A stretch of DNA of 64,000 nucleotides from Streptomyces sp. Tue6028 (GTDB taxonomy: Bacteria > Actinomycetota > Actinomycetes > Streptomycetales > Streptomycetaceae): assembly GCF_002300165.1 (NCBI RefSeq), contig NZ_MLCE01000021.1:372001-436000 (forward strand). The letters are read 5' to 3'. The translations under genes were made by a program, and so were the position numbers. Position 1 is the stretch's first letter; the number at the start of each line of letters is the position of its first letter. Below, one piece after another: positions 50,168-59,170 of this stretch. Under the pieces are notes generated by a model that worked only from the letters and a program-made list of their open reading frames with translations, was not told where the DNA came from and did not search any database.

Positions 50168-52621
50168 TCAGCTCTCCGGTGCCGCCCGCAGCAGCTCCGT
50201 GAGGAGGCGTACGGCACCTCTCTTGTGCAAGGGGTCGTTCCCGTTGCCGCACTTGGGGGACTGGATGCAGGACGGGCAGCCGGCATCGCACTCGCAGGAC
50301 GCGATGGCCTGCCGGGTGGCGTCGAGCCAGGCGCGGGCCGTGTGGAAGGCGCGCTCCGCGAATCCCGCGCCGCCGGGATGGCCGTCGTACACGAAGACCG
50401 TAGGCAGGAGCGTGTCCGGGTGGAGGGGGACGGAGACGCCGCCGATGTCCCAGCGGTCGCAGGTCGCGAAGAGCGGCAGCATGCCGATCGACGCGTGCTC
50501 GGCGGCGTGCAGGGCGCCGCCGAGGATCTCCGGATTGATGCGGGCCGCGTCCAGCTGGTCCTCGGTGACCGTCCACCAGACCGCGCGCGTACGGAGCGTG
50601 CGGGGAGGGAGGTCGAGTTTCGACTCGCCCAGCACTTCACCGGTGATGACGCGCCGTCTGAGGAAGGAGACGACCTGGTTGGTCACTTCGACGGAGCCGT
50701 AGCACAACCGGCCGTCGCCCCAGGGGATTTCGACGTCGGTCTCCAGGACGGAGATGGAGGTGGTGTCGCGGGCGACCGTCGAGTACGGCGGATTGGCCTC
50801 CTCGACCAGGGCCACGGAGTCGTCCAGGTCCAGTGTGCGCACCAGGTACGTACGGCCCTGGTGCAGGTGGACCGCGCCCTCGTGGACCGTCGTATGGGCG
50901 GCGCCGGCGTCGACCGTGCCCAGCAGCCGCCCGGTGCCCGCCTCGACGATCTGGACCGGGCTGCCGCCCTCGCCGCGGATGTCGGTCAGGTCCGCGGCCC
51001 GCTCCCGTCGGGTCCAGTGCCAGGCCTTCGTGCGTCGGCGGAGGAGTTTCGCGGCCTCCAGCTGTGGCAGCAGGTCCGCCGCGGCGGGCCCGAACAGTTC
51101 GAGGTCGTCCTCCGTGAGGGGGATCTCGGCGGCGGCGGCGCACAGGTGCGGGGCGAGGACGTACGGGTTGTCCGGGTCGAGGACGGTGGATTCCACCGGC
51201 TGGTCGAACAGGGCCTCGGGATGGTGGACGAGGAATGTGTCCAGCGGGTCGTCGCGGGCGACCAGCACGGCCAGCGCGCCCTGGCCGGAGCGTCCTGCCC
51301 GCCCCGCCTGCTGCCACAGCGACGCGCGGGTGCCTGGGTAGCCGGCGATGACGACGGCGTCGAGACCGGAGACATCGACGCCGAGTTCCAGGGCGGTGGT
51401 GGCGGCGAGCCCGAGGAGCTCGCCGGAGTGCAGGGCGCGTTCGAGGGCGCGGCGTTCCTCGGGGAGGTAGCCGCCGCGGTAGGCCGCGACACGCCGGGCG
51501 AGGGAGCGGTCGACCTCGGCGAGGCGTTCCTGGGCGATCACCGAGATCAGCTCGGCGCCACGCCGGGACCGTACGAAGGCGACCGAGCGCACGCCCTGCA
51601 CGGTCAGGTCGGTCAGCAGGTCGGCGGTCTCGGCCGTGGCCGTCCGGCGGACCGGTGCGCCCTTCTCGCCGTGCAGCTCGGTGAGCGGGGGCTCCCACAG
51701 GGCGAAGACCAGTTCACCGCGGGGGGAGGCGTCGTCCGCGACCTCGACGACGGGCAGGCCCGTCAGCCGCCCCGCGGCCACCGACGGCTCGGCGGCGGTG
51801 GCGGAGGCCAGCAGGAAGACGGGAGAGGCGCCGTAGCGGGCACACAGGCGGCGCAGGCGGCGCAGCACCTGGGCGACGTGGGAGCCGAAGACTCCGCGGT
51901 AGGTGTGGCACTCGTCGATGACGACGTAGCGCAGGGCGCGCAGGAAGGAGGACCAGCGGGGATGGGGGGGCAATATCCCGCGGTGGAGCATGTCGGGGTT
52001 GGTCAGGACGTAGTTCGCGTACTGGCGCACCCACTCGCGTTCCTCGACGGGAGTGTCCCCGTCGTACACGGCTGGGCGTACGGCAGTGCCCAAACTTTGT
52101 GAAAGTTCCTTCACGGATCGACACTGGTCGGCGGCGAGGGCTTTCGTCGGCGCCAGGTACAGAGCGGTCGCGCCACGGCCGTTCGGGGCCTCCGAGCCGT
52201 CGAGCAGGGCCGTCAGGACGGGCGCGAGGTAGGCCAGGGACTTGCCCGAGGCCGTGCCGGTGGCGACGATCACCGACTCGCCGTCCAGGGCGTGCTCGGC
52301 GGCCCGTGCCTGATGGGCCCAGGGGTGTTCGATCCCCGCGGCCTGCACCGCGGCGATGACCTCCGAACGGATCCGGTCGGGCCAGACGGCATGCCGACCC
52401 TCGCGCGGGGGCAAGTGCTCCGTATGAGTGATGCGCGAAGCCCGGCTCGGCCCCGAGGCGAGCCGGTCCAGGACCGTGCCTGGCGAGGGGCGGGAAGCGG
52501 TGTCCGTCGAGGATCGATCGGATCGGTGATTCTTGGCCATCGGCACCGAGTGTGTCACTGGCGTGACGGACAATGGGCCTAAGGCGTCGTGCACGCCTGC
52601 CGGTAAGTGATTGAATGCCAT
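50168..52621 (-). CDS. DEAD/DEAH-box helicase with DUF1998-type C-terminus
   Basis: An 817-residue superfamily 2 helicase. Motif I is ATGTASGKSLAYLAPVLTAL, motif II VVIDECHTYRG (DECH), and motif III ASATAAEPS. QAGRAGRSGQGALAVLVA is motif VI, then a DUF1998/MZB region. The C-terminal Cys cluster CECDAGCPSCIQSPKCGNGN probably binds zinc. The group is related to HrQ1/Lhr-like helicases involved in DNA repair. The start ATG 52621 gives a 90-residue lead; an in-frame ATG inside (AKNHRSDRSS) is possible. Confidence 0.93.
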   Translation of the reverse strand: MAFNHLPAGVHDALGPLSVTPVTHSVPMAKNHRSDRSSTDTASRPSPGTVLDRLASGPSRASRITHTEHLPPREGRHAVWPDRIRSEVIAAVQAAGIEHPWAHQARAAEHALDGESVIVATGTASGKSLAYLAPVLTALLDGSEAPNGRGATALYLAPTKALAADQCRSVKELSQSLGTAVRPAVYDGDTPVEEREWVRQYANYVLTNPDMLHRGILPPHPRWSSFLRALRYVVIDECHTYRGVFGSHVAQVLRRLRRLCARYGASPVFLLASATAAEPSVAAGRLTGLPVVEVADDASPRGELVFALWEPPLTELHGEKGAPVRRTATAETADLLTDLTVQGVRSVAFVRSRRGAELISVIAQERLAEVDRSLARRVAAYRGGYLPEERRALERALHSGELLGLAATTALELGVDVSGLDAVVIAGYPGTRASLWQQAGRAGRSGQGALAVLVARDDPLDTFLVHHPEALFDQPVESTVLDPDNPYVLAPHLCAAAAEIPLTEDDLELFGPAAADLLPQLEAAKLLRRRTKAWHWTRRERAADLTDIRGEGGSPVQIVEAGTGRLLGTVDAGAAHTTVHEGAVHLHQGRTYLVRTLDLDDSVALVEEANPPYSTVARDTTSISVLETDVEIPWGDGRLCYGSVEVTNQVVSFLRRRVITGEVLGESKLDLPPRTLRTRAVWWTVTEDQLDAARINPEILGGALHAAEHASIGMLPLFATCDRWDIGGVSVPLHPDTLLPTVFVYDGHPGGAGFAERAFHTARAWLDATRQAIASCECDAGCPSCIQSPKCGNGNDPLHKRGAVRLLTELLRAAPES

Positions 52622-52701
52622 CGCGGCTGGCGAACCGTCCCGGGGGCTCTGCCGAGGTGTCCCATGGGGCGACCGCTCGATAGCAAGGTGCTGGAGGATC
52701 C

Positions 52702-53055
52702 GTGGACCTGTCCCTGTCGACTCGCAATGTGTCTGGCCCTAACGGCGACCGCACGGTCGTCGAGGTCGGCGGCGAAATCGATGTATATACCGCGCCCAAG
52801 CTGCGCGAGCAGCTGGTCGAGCTGGTGAACGACGGCAGTTTCCACCTCGTCGTCGACATGGAGGGCGTGGACTTCCTCGACTCCACCGGCCTCGGCGTCC
52901 TGGTGGGCGGCCTGAAGCGTGTCCGGGCCCACGAGGGCTCACTGCGCCTGGTCTGCAACCAGGAGCGCATTCTGAAGATCTTCCGTATTACCGGTCTCAC
53001 CAAGGTGTTCCCCATTCACACCTCGGTGGAGGAGGCGGTCAACGCCACCGACTGA
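52702..53055 (+). CDS. bldG: Anti-sigma factor antagonist BldG
   Basis: A 117-residue STAS-domain switch protein needed for aerial mycelium and antibiotic production in Streptomyces. The phosphorylatable Ser is in VDFLDSTGLGVLVGGL (Ser61 here; Ser57 in the shorter S. coelicolor protein, the difference arising from a four-residue insertion near NVSGPNG). The N-terminus MDLSLSTRN is well conserved. GTG 52702 follows GGAGGAT. It precedes the kinase-like anti-sigma gene by 101 bp. Confidence 0.96.
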   Translation: MDLSLSTRNVSGPNGDRTVVEVGGEIDVYTAPKLREQLVELVNDGSFHLVVDMEGVDFLDSTGLGVLVGGLKRVRAHEGSLRLVCNQERILKIFRITGLTKVFPIHTSVEEAVNATD

Positions 53056-53156
53056 CCGCCGGTCTCCCCGGGACGCGCGCCCGGGTTCGCAGAAGCGGGG
53101 GTCCGGGCCCGCGGCCCGGCCCCCTGATGGCACGCCCGTAGTTCCGAGGGGGATGC

Positions 53157-53588
53157 ATGGCCACCGTTGAACTCCGCTTCAGTGCGCTGCCCGAGCACGT
53201 CAGGACCGCCCGACTGGTGGCGGCAGCGGTGGCGCGCAGGGCCGGGGTGGACGAGGCCGTACTCGACGAGGTCAGGCTCGCCGTCGGCGAGGCCTGTTCT
53301 CGTGCCGTCGGACTGCACCAGAGCAGCGGTATCTCGGCGCCGGTGCGGGTGATGCTGATCGAGGACGAGAAGCAGTTCTCCATCGAGGTCGGTGACGAGG
53401 CTCCGCGGGCGCTGCCCGGCGGCGCGTCGTCCGGCGCCGCCCCCGGCGACGCGGAGGCCGAGGAGGACGAGATGGGCCTCGCGGTCATCAGCGGCCTCGT
53501 CGACGATCTGGAGGTTTCCGCCGGGGAGAACGGCGGACTGATCAGGATGAGCTGGCCGACCACGCCGCCCGCCACGCTCGCCTCCTGA
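53157..53588 (+). CDS. RsbW-like anti-sigma factor/kinase
   Basis: A 143-residue HATPase-type protein that should phosphorylate or bind BldG. The ATP-binding N-box is LDEVRLAVGEACSRAVGLHQ, and the later Gly-rich lid is MGLAVISGLVDDLEVSAGEN. A region of acidic and Gly/Ala residues (GASSGAAPGDAEAEED) sits where the G1 box is weak, so nucleotide binding may be altered. Follows bldG; the pair controls sigma factors whose identity is not visible here. Confidence 0.9.
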   Translation: MATVELRFSALPEHVRTARLVAAAVARRAGVDEAVLDEVRLAVGEACSRAVGLHQSSGISAPVRVMLIEDEKQFSIEVGDEAPRALPGGASSGAAPGDAEAEEDEMGLAVISGLVDDLEVSAGENGGLIRMSWPTTPPATLAS

Positions 53589-53627
53589 CCGCGCGCAGAC
53601 CTCCTCGACCGCACGCGCAACACCCTG

Positions 53628-53652
53628 AAGGGCCCTGCTGAGCAGGGCCCTT
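53628..53652 (+). terminator. Terminator after the bldG operon
   Basis: AAGGGCCCTGCT-G-AGCAGGGCCCTT is a perfect inverted repeat with almost no loop, followed by TCTGC, 40 bp after the anti-sigma stop. Confidence 0.75.
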
Positions 53653-53892
53653 CTGCATGCGCCGCCCCGCGCCCGCCTTTTCGTGAATGAATTCACGATC
53701 CCGTGCGCGATTATTTGATCAAGAGTCAACGCCTTTAGGGCATTACCTCTTTTGGGTTCCATGAACGCCCGTCGATCATTTGCTGAAGAGCATGTGAAGG
53801 CCAATTCCGTTTACCGCGCACTGTTTTGATCAGGTTCCGGTACCTACAATCCGTCCACATCTTGAGCTCAGCACAGGCGTCAAGGAGGACGA
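53653..53892 (+). promoter_or_regulatory. hppA promoter region
   Basis: This is one of the most AT-rich parts of the window. It has a near-palindrome TCGTGAATGAATTCACGA (53681-53698), runs such as GATTATTTGATC, and TACAAT at 53846-53851 as a likely -10. AAGGAGGACGA before ATG 53893 is a strong ribosome site. No gene is supported. Confidence 0.5.
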
Positions 53893-56298
53893 ATGGCGGG
53901 GCTTTCTACCCCTCATCAGTTTGACCACCCCACAACCTTCGCAGCCGCAGTACTGACAGACGACAACCGGCTCATCGTCATGGTGATCGGCGCCGTCGCA
54001 CTGGCAGCGCTCGTGGTCGCCGGAGTCCTGGTGCGCCAGGTGCTCGCGGCGGGCGAGGGCACCGACAGCATGAAGGAGATCGCGGCGGCGGTGCAGGAAG
54101 GCGCGAATGCCTACCTGGGCCGGCAGATGCGCACGCTCGGCGCATTCGCCGTCGTGGTGTTCTTCCTGCTCATGCTGCTACCCGCGGACGACTGGAATCA
54201 GCGCGCCGGCCGATCGATCTTCTTCTTGATCGGCGCGGCGTTCTCGGCGACCACCGGCTATATCGGTATGTGGCTCGCCGTACGGAGCAATGTCCGCGTG
54301 GCCGCTGCGGCAAGGGAAGCGACCCCGGCGGAGGGTGAGCCCGAAAAGGATCTCACCGCCGTCTCGCACAAAGCCATGAAGATCGCTTTCCGCACGGGCG
54401 GCGTCGTCGGCATGTTCACGGTGGGGCTCGGTCTGCTGGGCGCCTCCTGCGTGGTGCTGGTGTACGCGGCCGACGCGCCGAAGGTCCTGGAGGGCTTCGG
54501 TCTCGGTGCCGCGCTGATCGCCATGTTCATGCGTGTCGGAGGCGGCATCTTCACCAAGGCCGCCGACGTCGGCGCCGACCTGGTCGGCAAGGTCGAGCAG
54601 GGCATTCCGGAGGACGACCCGCGCAATGCCGCGACCATCGCCGACAACGTGGGCGACAACGTCGGAGACTGTGCGGGCATGGCGGCGGACCTCTTCGAGT
54701 CGTACGCCGTCACGCTCGTCGCCGCGCTGATCCTCGGCAAGGTGGCGTTCGGCGACTCCGGACTCGCGTTCCCGCTGATCGTGCCCGCCATCGGTGTGAT
54801 CACGGCGATGATCGGCATCTTCGCGGTCGCGCCCCGGCGGTCCGACCGCAGCGGCATGTCCGCGATCAACCGTGGCTTCTTCATCTCCGCGGTGATCTCG
54901 CTGGCGCTGGTGGCCGTGGCCGTCTACGCCTACCTCCCGGCGAAGTACGCCGACCTGGACGGTGTCACCGACGCGGCGATCAAGGCCAAGGACGGAGACC
55001 CGCGGATCCTCGCGGTCGTCGCCGTGGCGATCGGCATTGTGCTGGCCGCGCTGATCCAGCAGCTGACCGGCTACTTCACGGAGACCAACCGCCGTCCGGT
55101 CCGGGACATCGGCAAGACGTCGCTGACCGGCCCGGCCACCGTCGTCCTCGCCGGTATCTCGGTGGGCCTCGAATCGGCCGTCTACACCGCCCTGCTGATC
55201 GGCCTCGGCGTCTACGGGGCCTTCCTGCTCGGCGGTACGTCGATCATGCTGGCCCTCTTCGCGGTCGCCCTGGCCGGCACCGGCCTGCTCACCACGGTCG
55301 GTGTCATCGTCGCCATGGACACCTTCGGTCCGGTGTCCGACAACGCGCAGGGCATCGCGGAGATGTCCGGCGACGTCAAGGGCGCGGGCGCACAGGTCCT
55401 CACCGACCTGGACGCCGTCGGCAACACCACGAAGGCCATCACCAAGGGCATCGCCATCGCCACCGCCGTCCTGGCCGCCTCGGCCCTCTTCGGCTCGTAC
55501 CGGGACGCGATCGTCTCGGCCGCGAACGACGTGGGTGAGAAGGTCTCCGGCGCGGGTGCTCCGATGAACCTGATGATGGACATCTCGCAGCCCAACAACC
55601 TGGTGGGCCTGATCGCGGGCGCCGCGGTCGTCTTCCTCTTCTCCGGACTGGCGATCAACGCGGTCTCGCGGTCGGCGGGATCCGTGGTGTACGAGGTGCG
55701 GCGGCAGTTCCGCGAGCACCCCGGGATCATGGACTACACCGAGAAGCCCGAGTACGGGCGCGTCGTCGACATCTGCACCAAGGACGCGCTGCGCGAACTG
55801 GCCACGCCCGGCCTGCTCGCCGTGCTCACCCCGATCGCGATCGGGTTCACGCTCGGGGTCGGCGCGCTCGGCTCCTTCCTCGCGGGCGCCATCGGCACCG
55901 GCACGCTGATGGCGGTCTTCCTCGCCAACTCCGGCGGAGCGTGGGACAACGCGAAGAAGCTCGTCGAGGACGGTCACCACGGCGGCAAGGGCAGCGAGGC
56001 CCACGCCGCGACAGTGATCGGCGACACGGTCGGCGACCCCTTCAAGGACACCGCAGGCCCCGCGATCAACCCGCTGCTGAAGGTGATGAACCTGGTGTCG
56101 CTGCTGATCGCGCCGGCAGTCGTCAAGTTCTCGTACGGCGACGACAAGAACGTCGGGGTACGGGTGCTCATCGCCGTCCTCGCGCTCCTCGTGATCGTGG
56201 GCGCGGTGTACATCTCCAAGCGGCGCGGAATCGCCGTGGGTGACGAAGAGAACGCGGAACGGTCGAGCAAGTCGCCCGATCCCGCGGTGGTTTCGTAG
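53893..56298 (+). CDS. hppA: K+-independent proton-pumping pyrophosphatase
   Basis: An 801-residue membrane pump using pyrophosphate hydrolysis to move H+ across the membrane. About 16 spans are visible. The active-site motifs are DVGADLVGKVEQGIPEDDPR, DNVGDNVGDCAGMAADLFES, and the late DTVGDPFKDTAGPAINPLLK. The Lys in GNTTKAITKG marks the K+-independent subfamily (K+-dependent pumps have Ala there). Single-gene transcript with strong terminator. Confidence 0.97.
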   Translation: MAGLSTPHQFDHPTTFAAAVLTDDNRLIVMVIGAVALAALVVAGVLVRQVLAAGEGTDSMKEIAAAVQEGANAYLGRQMRTLGAFAVVVFFLLMLLPADDWNQRAGRSIFFLIGAAFSATTGYIGMWLAVRSNVRVAAAAREATPAEGEPEKDLTAVSHKAMKIAFRTGGVVGMFTVGLGLLGASCVVLVYAADAPKVLEGFGLGAALIAMFMRVGGGIFTKAADVGADLVGKVEQGIPEDDPRNAATIADNVGDNVGDCAGMAADLFESYAVTLVAALILGKVAFGDSGLAFPLIVPAIGVITAMIGIFAVAPRRSDRSGMSAINRGFFISAVISLALVAVAVYAYLPAKYADLDGVTDAAIKAKDGDPRILAVVAVAIGIVLAALIQQLTGYFTETNRRPVRDIGKTSLTGPATVVLAGISVGLESAVYTALLIGLGVYGAFLLGGTSIMLALFAVALAGTGLLTTVGVIVAMDTFGPVSDNAQGIAEMSGDVKGAGAQVLTDLDAVGNTTKAITKGIAIATAVLAASALFGSYRDAIVSAANDVGEKVSGAGAPMNLMMDISQPNNLVGLIAGAAVVFLFSGLAINAVSRSAGSVVYEVRRQFREHPGIMDYTEKPEYGRVVDICTKDALRELATPGLLAVLTPIAIGFTLGVGALGSFLAGAIGTGTLMAVFLANSGGAWDNAKKLVEDGHHGGKGSEAHAATVIGDTVGDPFKDTAGPAINPLLKVMNLVSLLIAPAVVKFSYGDDKNVGVRVLIAVLALLVIVGAVYISKRRGIAVGDEENAERSSKSPDPAVVS

Positions 56299-56353
56299 CT
56301 CCCGCGTCCCACCCCGCACAGGCATGCGTTCGCGTGCCTGGTCAGGTGCGGGC

Positions 56354-56403
56354 CACAGGGCGGGCGGGCGGCGCGTCGGTACGCGCCGCCCGCCCGCCCT
56401 GTG
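56354..56403 (+). terminator. Exceptionally long perfect hairpin after hppA
   Basis: A 23-bp perfect stem built of CACAGGGCGGGCGGGCGGCG plus CGT, closed by a CGGT loop. It is among the strongest terminators one would expect in this genus. Confidence 0.85.
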
Positions 56404-56544
56404 CGTGTTCGCGCCCTCTTCGTGAGCCTTCTCTCGCATGGTGCAAAATGCATTATTGGCCCTCTTAGCGGACATTCGGACTGGGGTTGCCGGCCGTGTG
56501 GCGTGTATGTTCCGGGGCCGAGGGCCATGGAAGGGACCAATCCG

Positions 56545-57123
56545 GTGAACAAGAAGCTCACGGCCGCACTGTCCGGCGGTGCGGTACTGATACTGGCGCT
56601 GTCCGGATGCAGCAGCGACGACGGTGAGAACGACAAGCTGAACGCCTGGGCCAAGCAGGTCTGCGGCGCCGTGCAGCCGCAGGCCAAGAAGATCGAGGCC
56701 GCCAACGCCGCGATCCAGAAGGAGACCTCGGACAACAGCGCACCGGCGGACGTCAGGAAGACGGACTCGCAGGCCTTCCAGGACATGGCCGACGCCTACA
56801 AGGCGATCAGCGACGCGGTCGACAAGGCCGGCGCGCCGAACGTCGACGACGGCAAGACCAAGCAGACCAACGCCGTCAAGGAGCTCAACGACCTCTCCGC
56901 GGCGTACGTCGACCTGAAGAAGCAGGTCGGCGAGCTCGACACCAAGGACCAGGGCAAGTTCGCCGAGGGCCTCAAGGACATCGCGACGCAGCTCAACAAG
57001 CTGAGCAAGAGCGGCAACGACGCGCTGAAGAAGCTCGAGGAGGGCGACGTCGGCAAGGCGATGGCCCAGCAGCAGAGCTGCAAGTCCGCGTCCAGCGGCG
57101 CCACGGCGGCCGCCAAGAGCTGA
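56545..57123 (+). CDS. Small lipoprotein of unknown function
   Basis: A 192-residue lipoprotein: signal peptide with lipobox LSGC (Cys near residue 22), then an acidic, Lys-rich helical domain (ALKKLEEGDVGKAMAQQQ) with a long coiled character (EIEAANAAIQKE-like heptads, LNDLSAAYVDLKKQVGEL). Two Cys (QVCGAV and QSCKSA) may bond. It starts at GTG 56545 with GGAAGGGA upstream; ATG 56527 is the alternative. It sits between hppA and a methyltransferase gene. Function unknown. Confidence 0.85.
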   Translation: MNKKLTAALSGGAVLILALSGCSSDDGENDKLNAWAKQVCGAVQPQAKKIEAANAAIQKETSDNSAPADVRKTDSQAFQDMADAYKAISDAVDKAGAPNVDDGKTKQTNAVKELNDLSAAYVDLKKQVGELDTKDQGKFAEGLKDIATQLNKLSKSGNDALKKLEEGDVGKAMAQQQSCKSASSGATAAAKS

Positions 57124-57154
57124 CCCCGGACGGCGATCGTTCGACTGACCGAAA

Positions 57155-57188
57155 GATGGCCCGGTACGCGCGCGCGTACCGGGCCATC
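57155..57188 (+). terminator. Hairpin after the lipoprotein gene
   Basis: GATGGCCCGGTACGCG pairs with CGCGTACCGGGCCATC (16 bp), 32 bp after the stop. Confidence 0.75.
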
Positions 57189-57338
57189 GGCATGGGTCCG
57201 GGAGTCAGTCGGTGCCCGGGGCCGGCGGGGAGGCCTGGGGCGCCCCATCCTGGATGCCGCCGCCGGTGGACCGCGTCGTCGGCGCCGTAGGCCGCCGGCG
57301 ACCGTCGGCACAGTACGCCGCCGCGGTCGTAGCCCACG

Positions 57339-57403
57339 CACCGTCCACAGCTGTCGGCGGGCACCGTCCACAGCCGTCGGCGTGGGCCGTCCACAGGAGT
57401 GCG
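57339..57403. repeat. Three 23-bp-spaced DnaA-box-like repeats
   Basis: CCGTCCACAG occurs at 57341, 57364 and 57387, exactly 23 bp apart, in a longer unit CACCGTCCACAGCNGTCGGCGNG. Seven of nine bases fit TTGTCCACA. They lie 34-96 bp before the methyltransferase start. The rest of the 57189-57436 gap holds no supported gene. Confidence 0.55.
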
Positions 57404-57423
57404 TGCCGGGCGGCGTGAGCGGA

Positions 57424-57429
57424 CACAAT
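57424..57429 (+). promoter_or_regulatory. -10 box of a leaderless promoter for the methyltransferase
   Basis: CACAAT, seven bases, then GTG 57437. Only the first base departs from TANNNT. Confidence 0.4.
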
Positions 57430-57436
57430 GGGAGGC

Positions 57437-58954
57437 GTGAGTAACACCAGCCTGTCACCGTTGCCCTCGTCCGACCGCGTCGATGTCGCCGCGCGGCTGC
57501 GGGACGCCCTGCTCGGCGCCTCCTTCACCGCCGACGGACTGCTCGACCTGCTCGGCGCCCCGGCGTACGCGGCGCTGGCCCGCAGCGAGACCGTCCCCGC
57601 ACTCCGGGCGACCCGCGGGGACACGCCGCTGGAGACGCTCGTACGCCTCTTCCTGCTCCAGCAGCCGGTGCCGCACGCGCGCGTGACGGACGTGCTGCCG
57701 GTCGAGGAGTGTCTGGACAGCGGCTGGCTGACCCGGGTGGGCGCCGACGAGATCGCCGCCACCGTGGACGTCCGCCCGTACGGCGGCCCCGGCGGCGAGG
57801 ACTGGTTCATCGTGTCCGACCTCGGGTGCGCCGTCGGCGGCGCGGGCGGCATCGGCAGCCGCGACGAAGGCGTCGTGCTCGGCGTCGGCGGGGCCTCCAC
57901 CACGCTCGCCGGCATCACCGTCCGCATGCCGGTCGCCTCCGCGCTCGACCTCGGCACCGGTTCCGGGATCCAGGCCCTGCACGCGGCGCAGCACGCCACG
58001 CGTGTGACGGCCACCGACCTCAATCCCCGCGCGCTGCACATCACCGCGCTCACGCTCGCGCTGTCCGGTGCCCCGGCGGCCGATCTGCGGGAGGGCTCCC
58101 TCTTCGAACCGGTCGGCGACAAGACGTACGACCTGATCGTCTCGAACCCGCCCTTCGTGATCTCCCCCGGCGCCCGGCTCACCTACCGGGACGGCGGCAT
58201 GGGCGGGGACGACCTGTGCCGCACGCTCGTTCAGCAGGTGGGCGACCGGCTGAACGAAGGGGGGTACGCCCAGTTCCTGGCCAACTGGCAGCACGTGGAG
58301 GGCGAGGACTGGCAGGACCGGCTGCGCTCCTGGGTGCCGCGTGGCTGCGACGCGTGGATCGTGCAGCGCGAGGTCCAGGACGTCACGCAGTACGCCGAGT
58401 TGTGGCTGCGGGACGCGGGCGACCACCGCGGCGACCCCGCCGAGTACCAGGCGCGGTACGACGCATGGCTGGACGAGTTCGAGGCGCGCAAGGTCAAGGC
58501 CGTCGGATTCGGATGGATCACGCTGCGCCGGACGTCGGCCGCCGCCCCCTCGGTCACGGTCGAGGAGTGGCCGCACCCCGTCGAGCAGCCGCTCGGCGAG
58601 ACCGTGCGGGCGCACTTCGACCGCGTCGACTTCCTGCGCGCCCACGACGACGCGGCCCTGCTCGCGGGCCACTTCAGGCTGGTGGCGGAGGTCGTCCAGG
58701 AACAGGTCGGCCTGCCGGGCGCGGAGGACCCGGAGCACGTGGTGCTGCGTCAGCACCGCGGAATGCGCCGGGCCACCAAGGTGGACACGGTCGGCGCGGG
58801 CTTCGCGGGCGTCTGCGACGGCACGCTGAGCGCGGGCCGGATCCTCGACGCCATCGCGCAATTGGTCGGTGAGGACCCGGTGTTGCTGCGCGACCGGACG
58901 CCCGCGCAGATCCGGCTGCTGGTGGAGCAGGGATTCCTCGAGCCTGCCGTGTGA
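57437..58954 (+). CDS. SAM-dependent methyltransferase (NPPF-type, DUF7059-like)
   Basis: A 505-residue protein with an N-terminal helical domain (about 1-150) that resembles DUF7059. A Rossmann methyltransferase follows: the SAM-binding ALDLGTGSGIQALHAAQHA and the catalytic NPPF in DLIVSNPPFVISPG, the motif of enzymes that methylate exocyclic or amide nitrogen (HemK-like). A C-terminal region of ~200 residues follows. GTG 57437 is chosen from the leaderless spacing; ATG 57428 is three codons earlier. The substrate could be protein Gln, RNA or DNA. Confidence 0.9.
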   Translation: MSNTSLSPLPSSDRVDVAARLRDALLGASFTADGLLDLLGAPAYAALARSETVPALRATRGDTPLETLVRLFLLQQPVPHARVTDVLPVEECLDSGWLTRVGADEIAATVDVRPYGGPGGEDWFIVSDLGCAVGGAGGIGSRDEGVVLGVGGASTTLAGITVRMPVASALDLGTGSGIQALHAAQHATRVTATDLNPRALHITALTLALSGAPAADLREGSLFEPVGDKTYDLIVSNPPFVISPGARLTYRDGGMGGDDLCRTLVQQVGDRLNEGGYAQFLANWQHVEGEDWQDRLRSWVPRGCDAWIVQREVQDVTQYAELWLRDAGDHRGDPAEYQARYDAWLDEFEARKVKAVGFGWITLRRTSAAAPSVTVEEWPHPVEQPLGETVRAHFDRVDFLRAHDDAALLAGHFRLVAEVVQEQVGLPGAEDPEHVVLRQHRGMRRATKVDTVGAGFAGVCDGTLSAGRILDAIAQLVGEDPVLLRDRTPAQIRLLVEQGFLEPAV

Positions 58955-59170
58955 GGGACCGTCACCCCGGCGGCCGCCCGCGGCGCCGGGGACGGCGGAG
59001 GCGTAGTTCCTGAGACGTATTCGCACCTCTGAGCCGCATGTGCCCGTTCTGACGGGATTGGACAGGATTGGTCAGTAAAAGGGCTCCTGTCGGTGGCGCG
59101 TGCGAGGCTACCTTCAAGAGACGGATTCCACGCGTCCTCGGGGGAGGCGCGCTGTCTCGGGGGAGGCGTG

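Noticed and set aside
54178..56475. 765-codon minus-strand frame over hppA
   Set aside because: His/Asp/Arg/Glu-rich antisense of a conserved pump; no family features.
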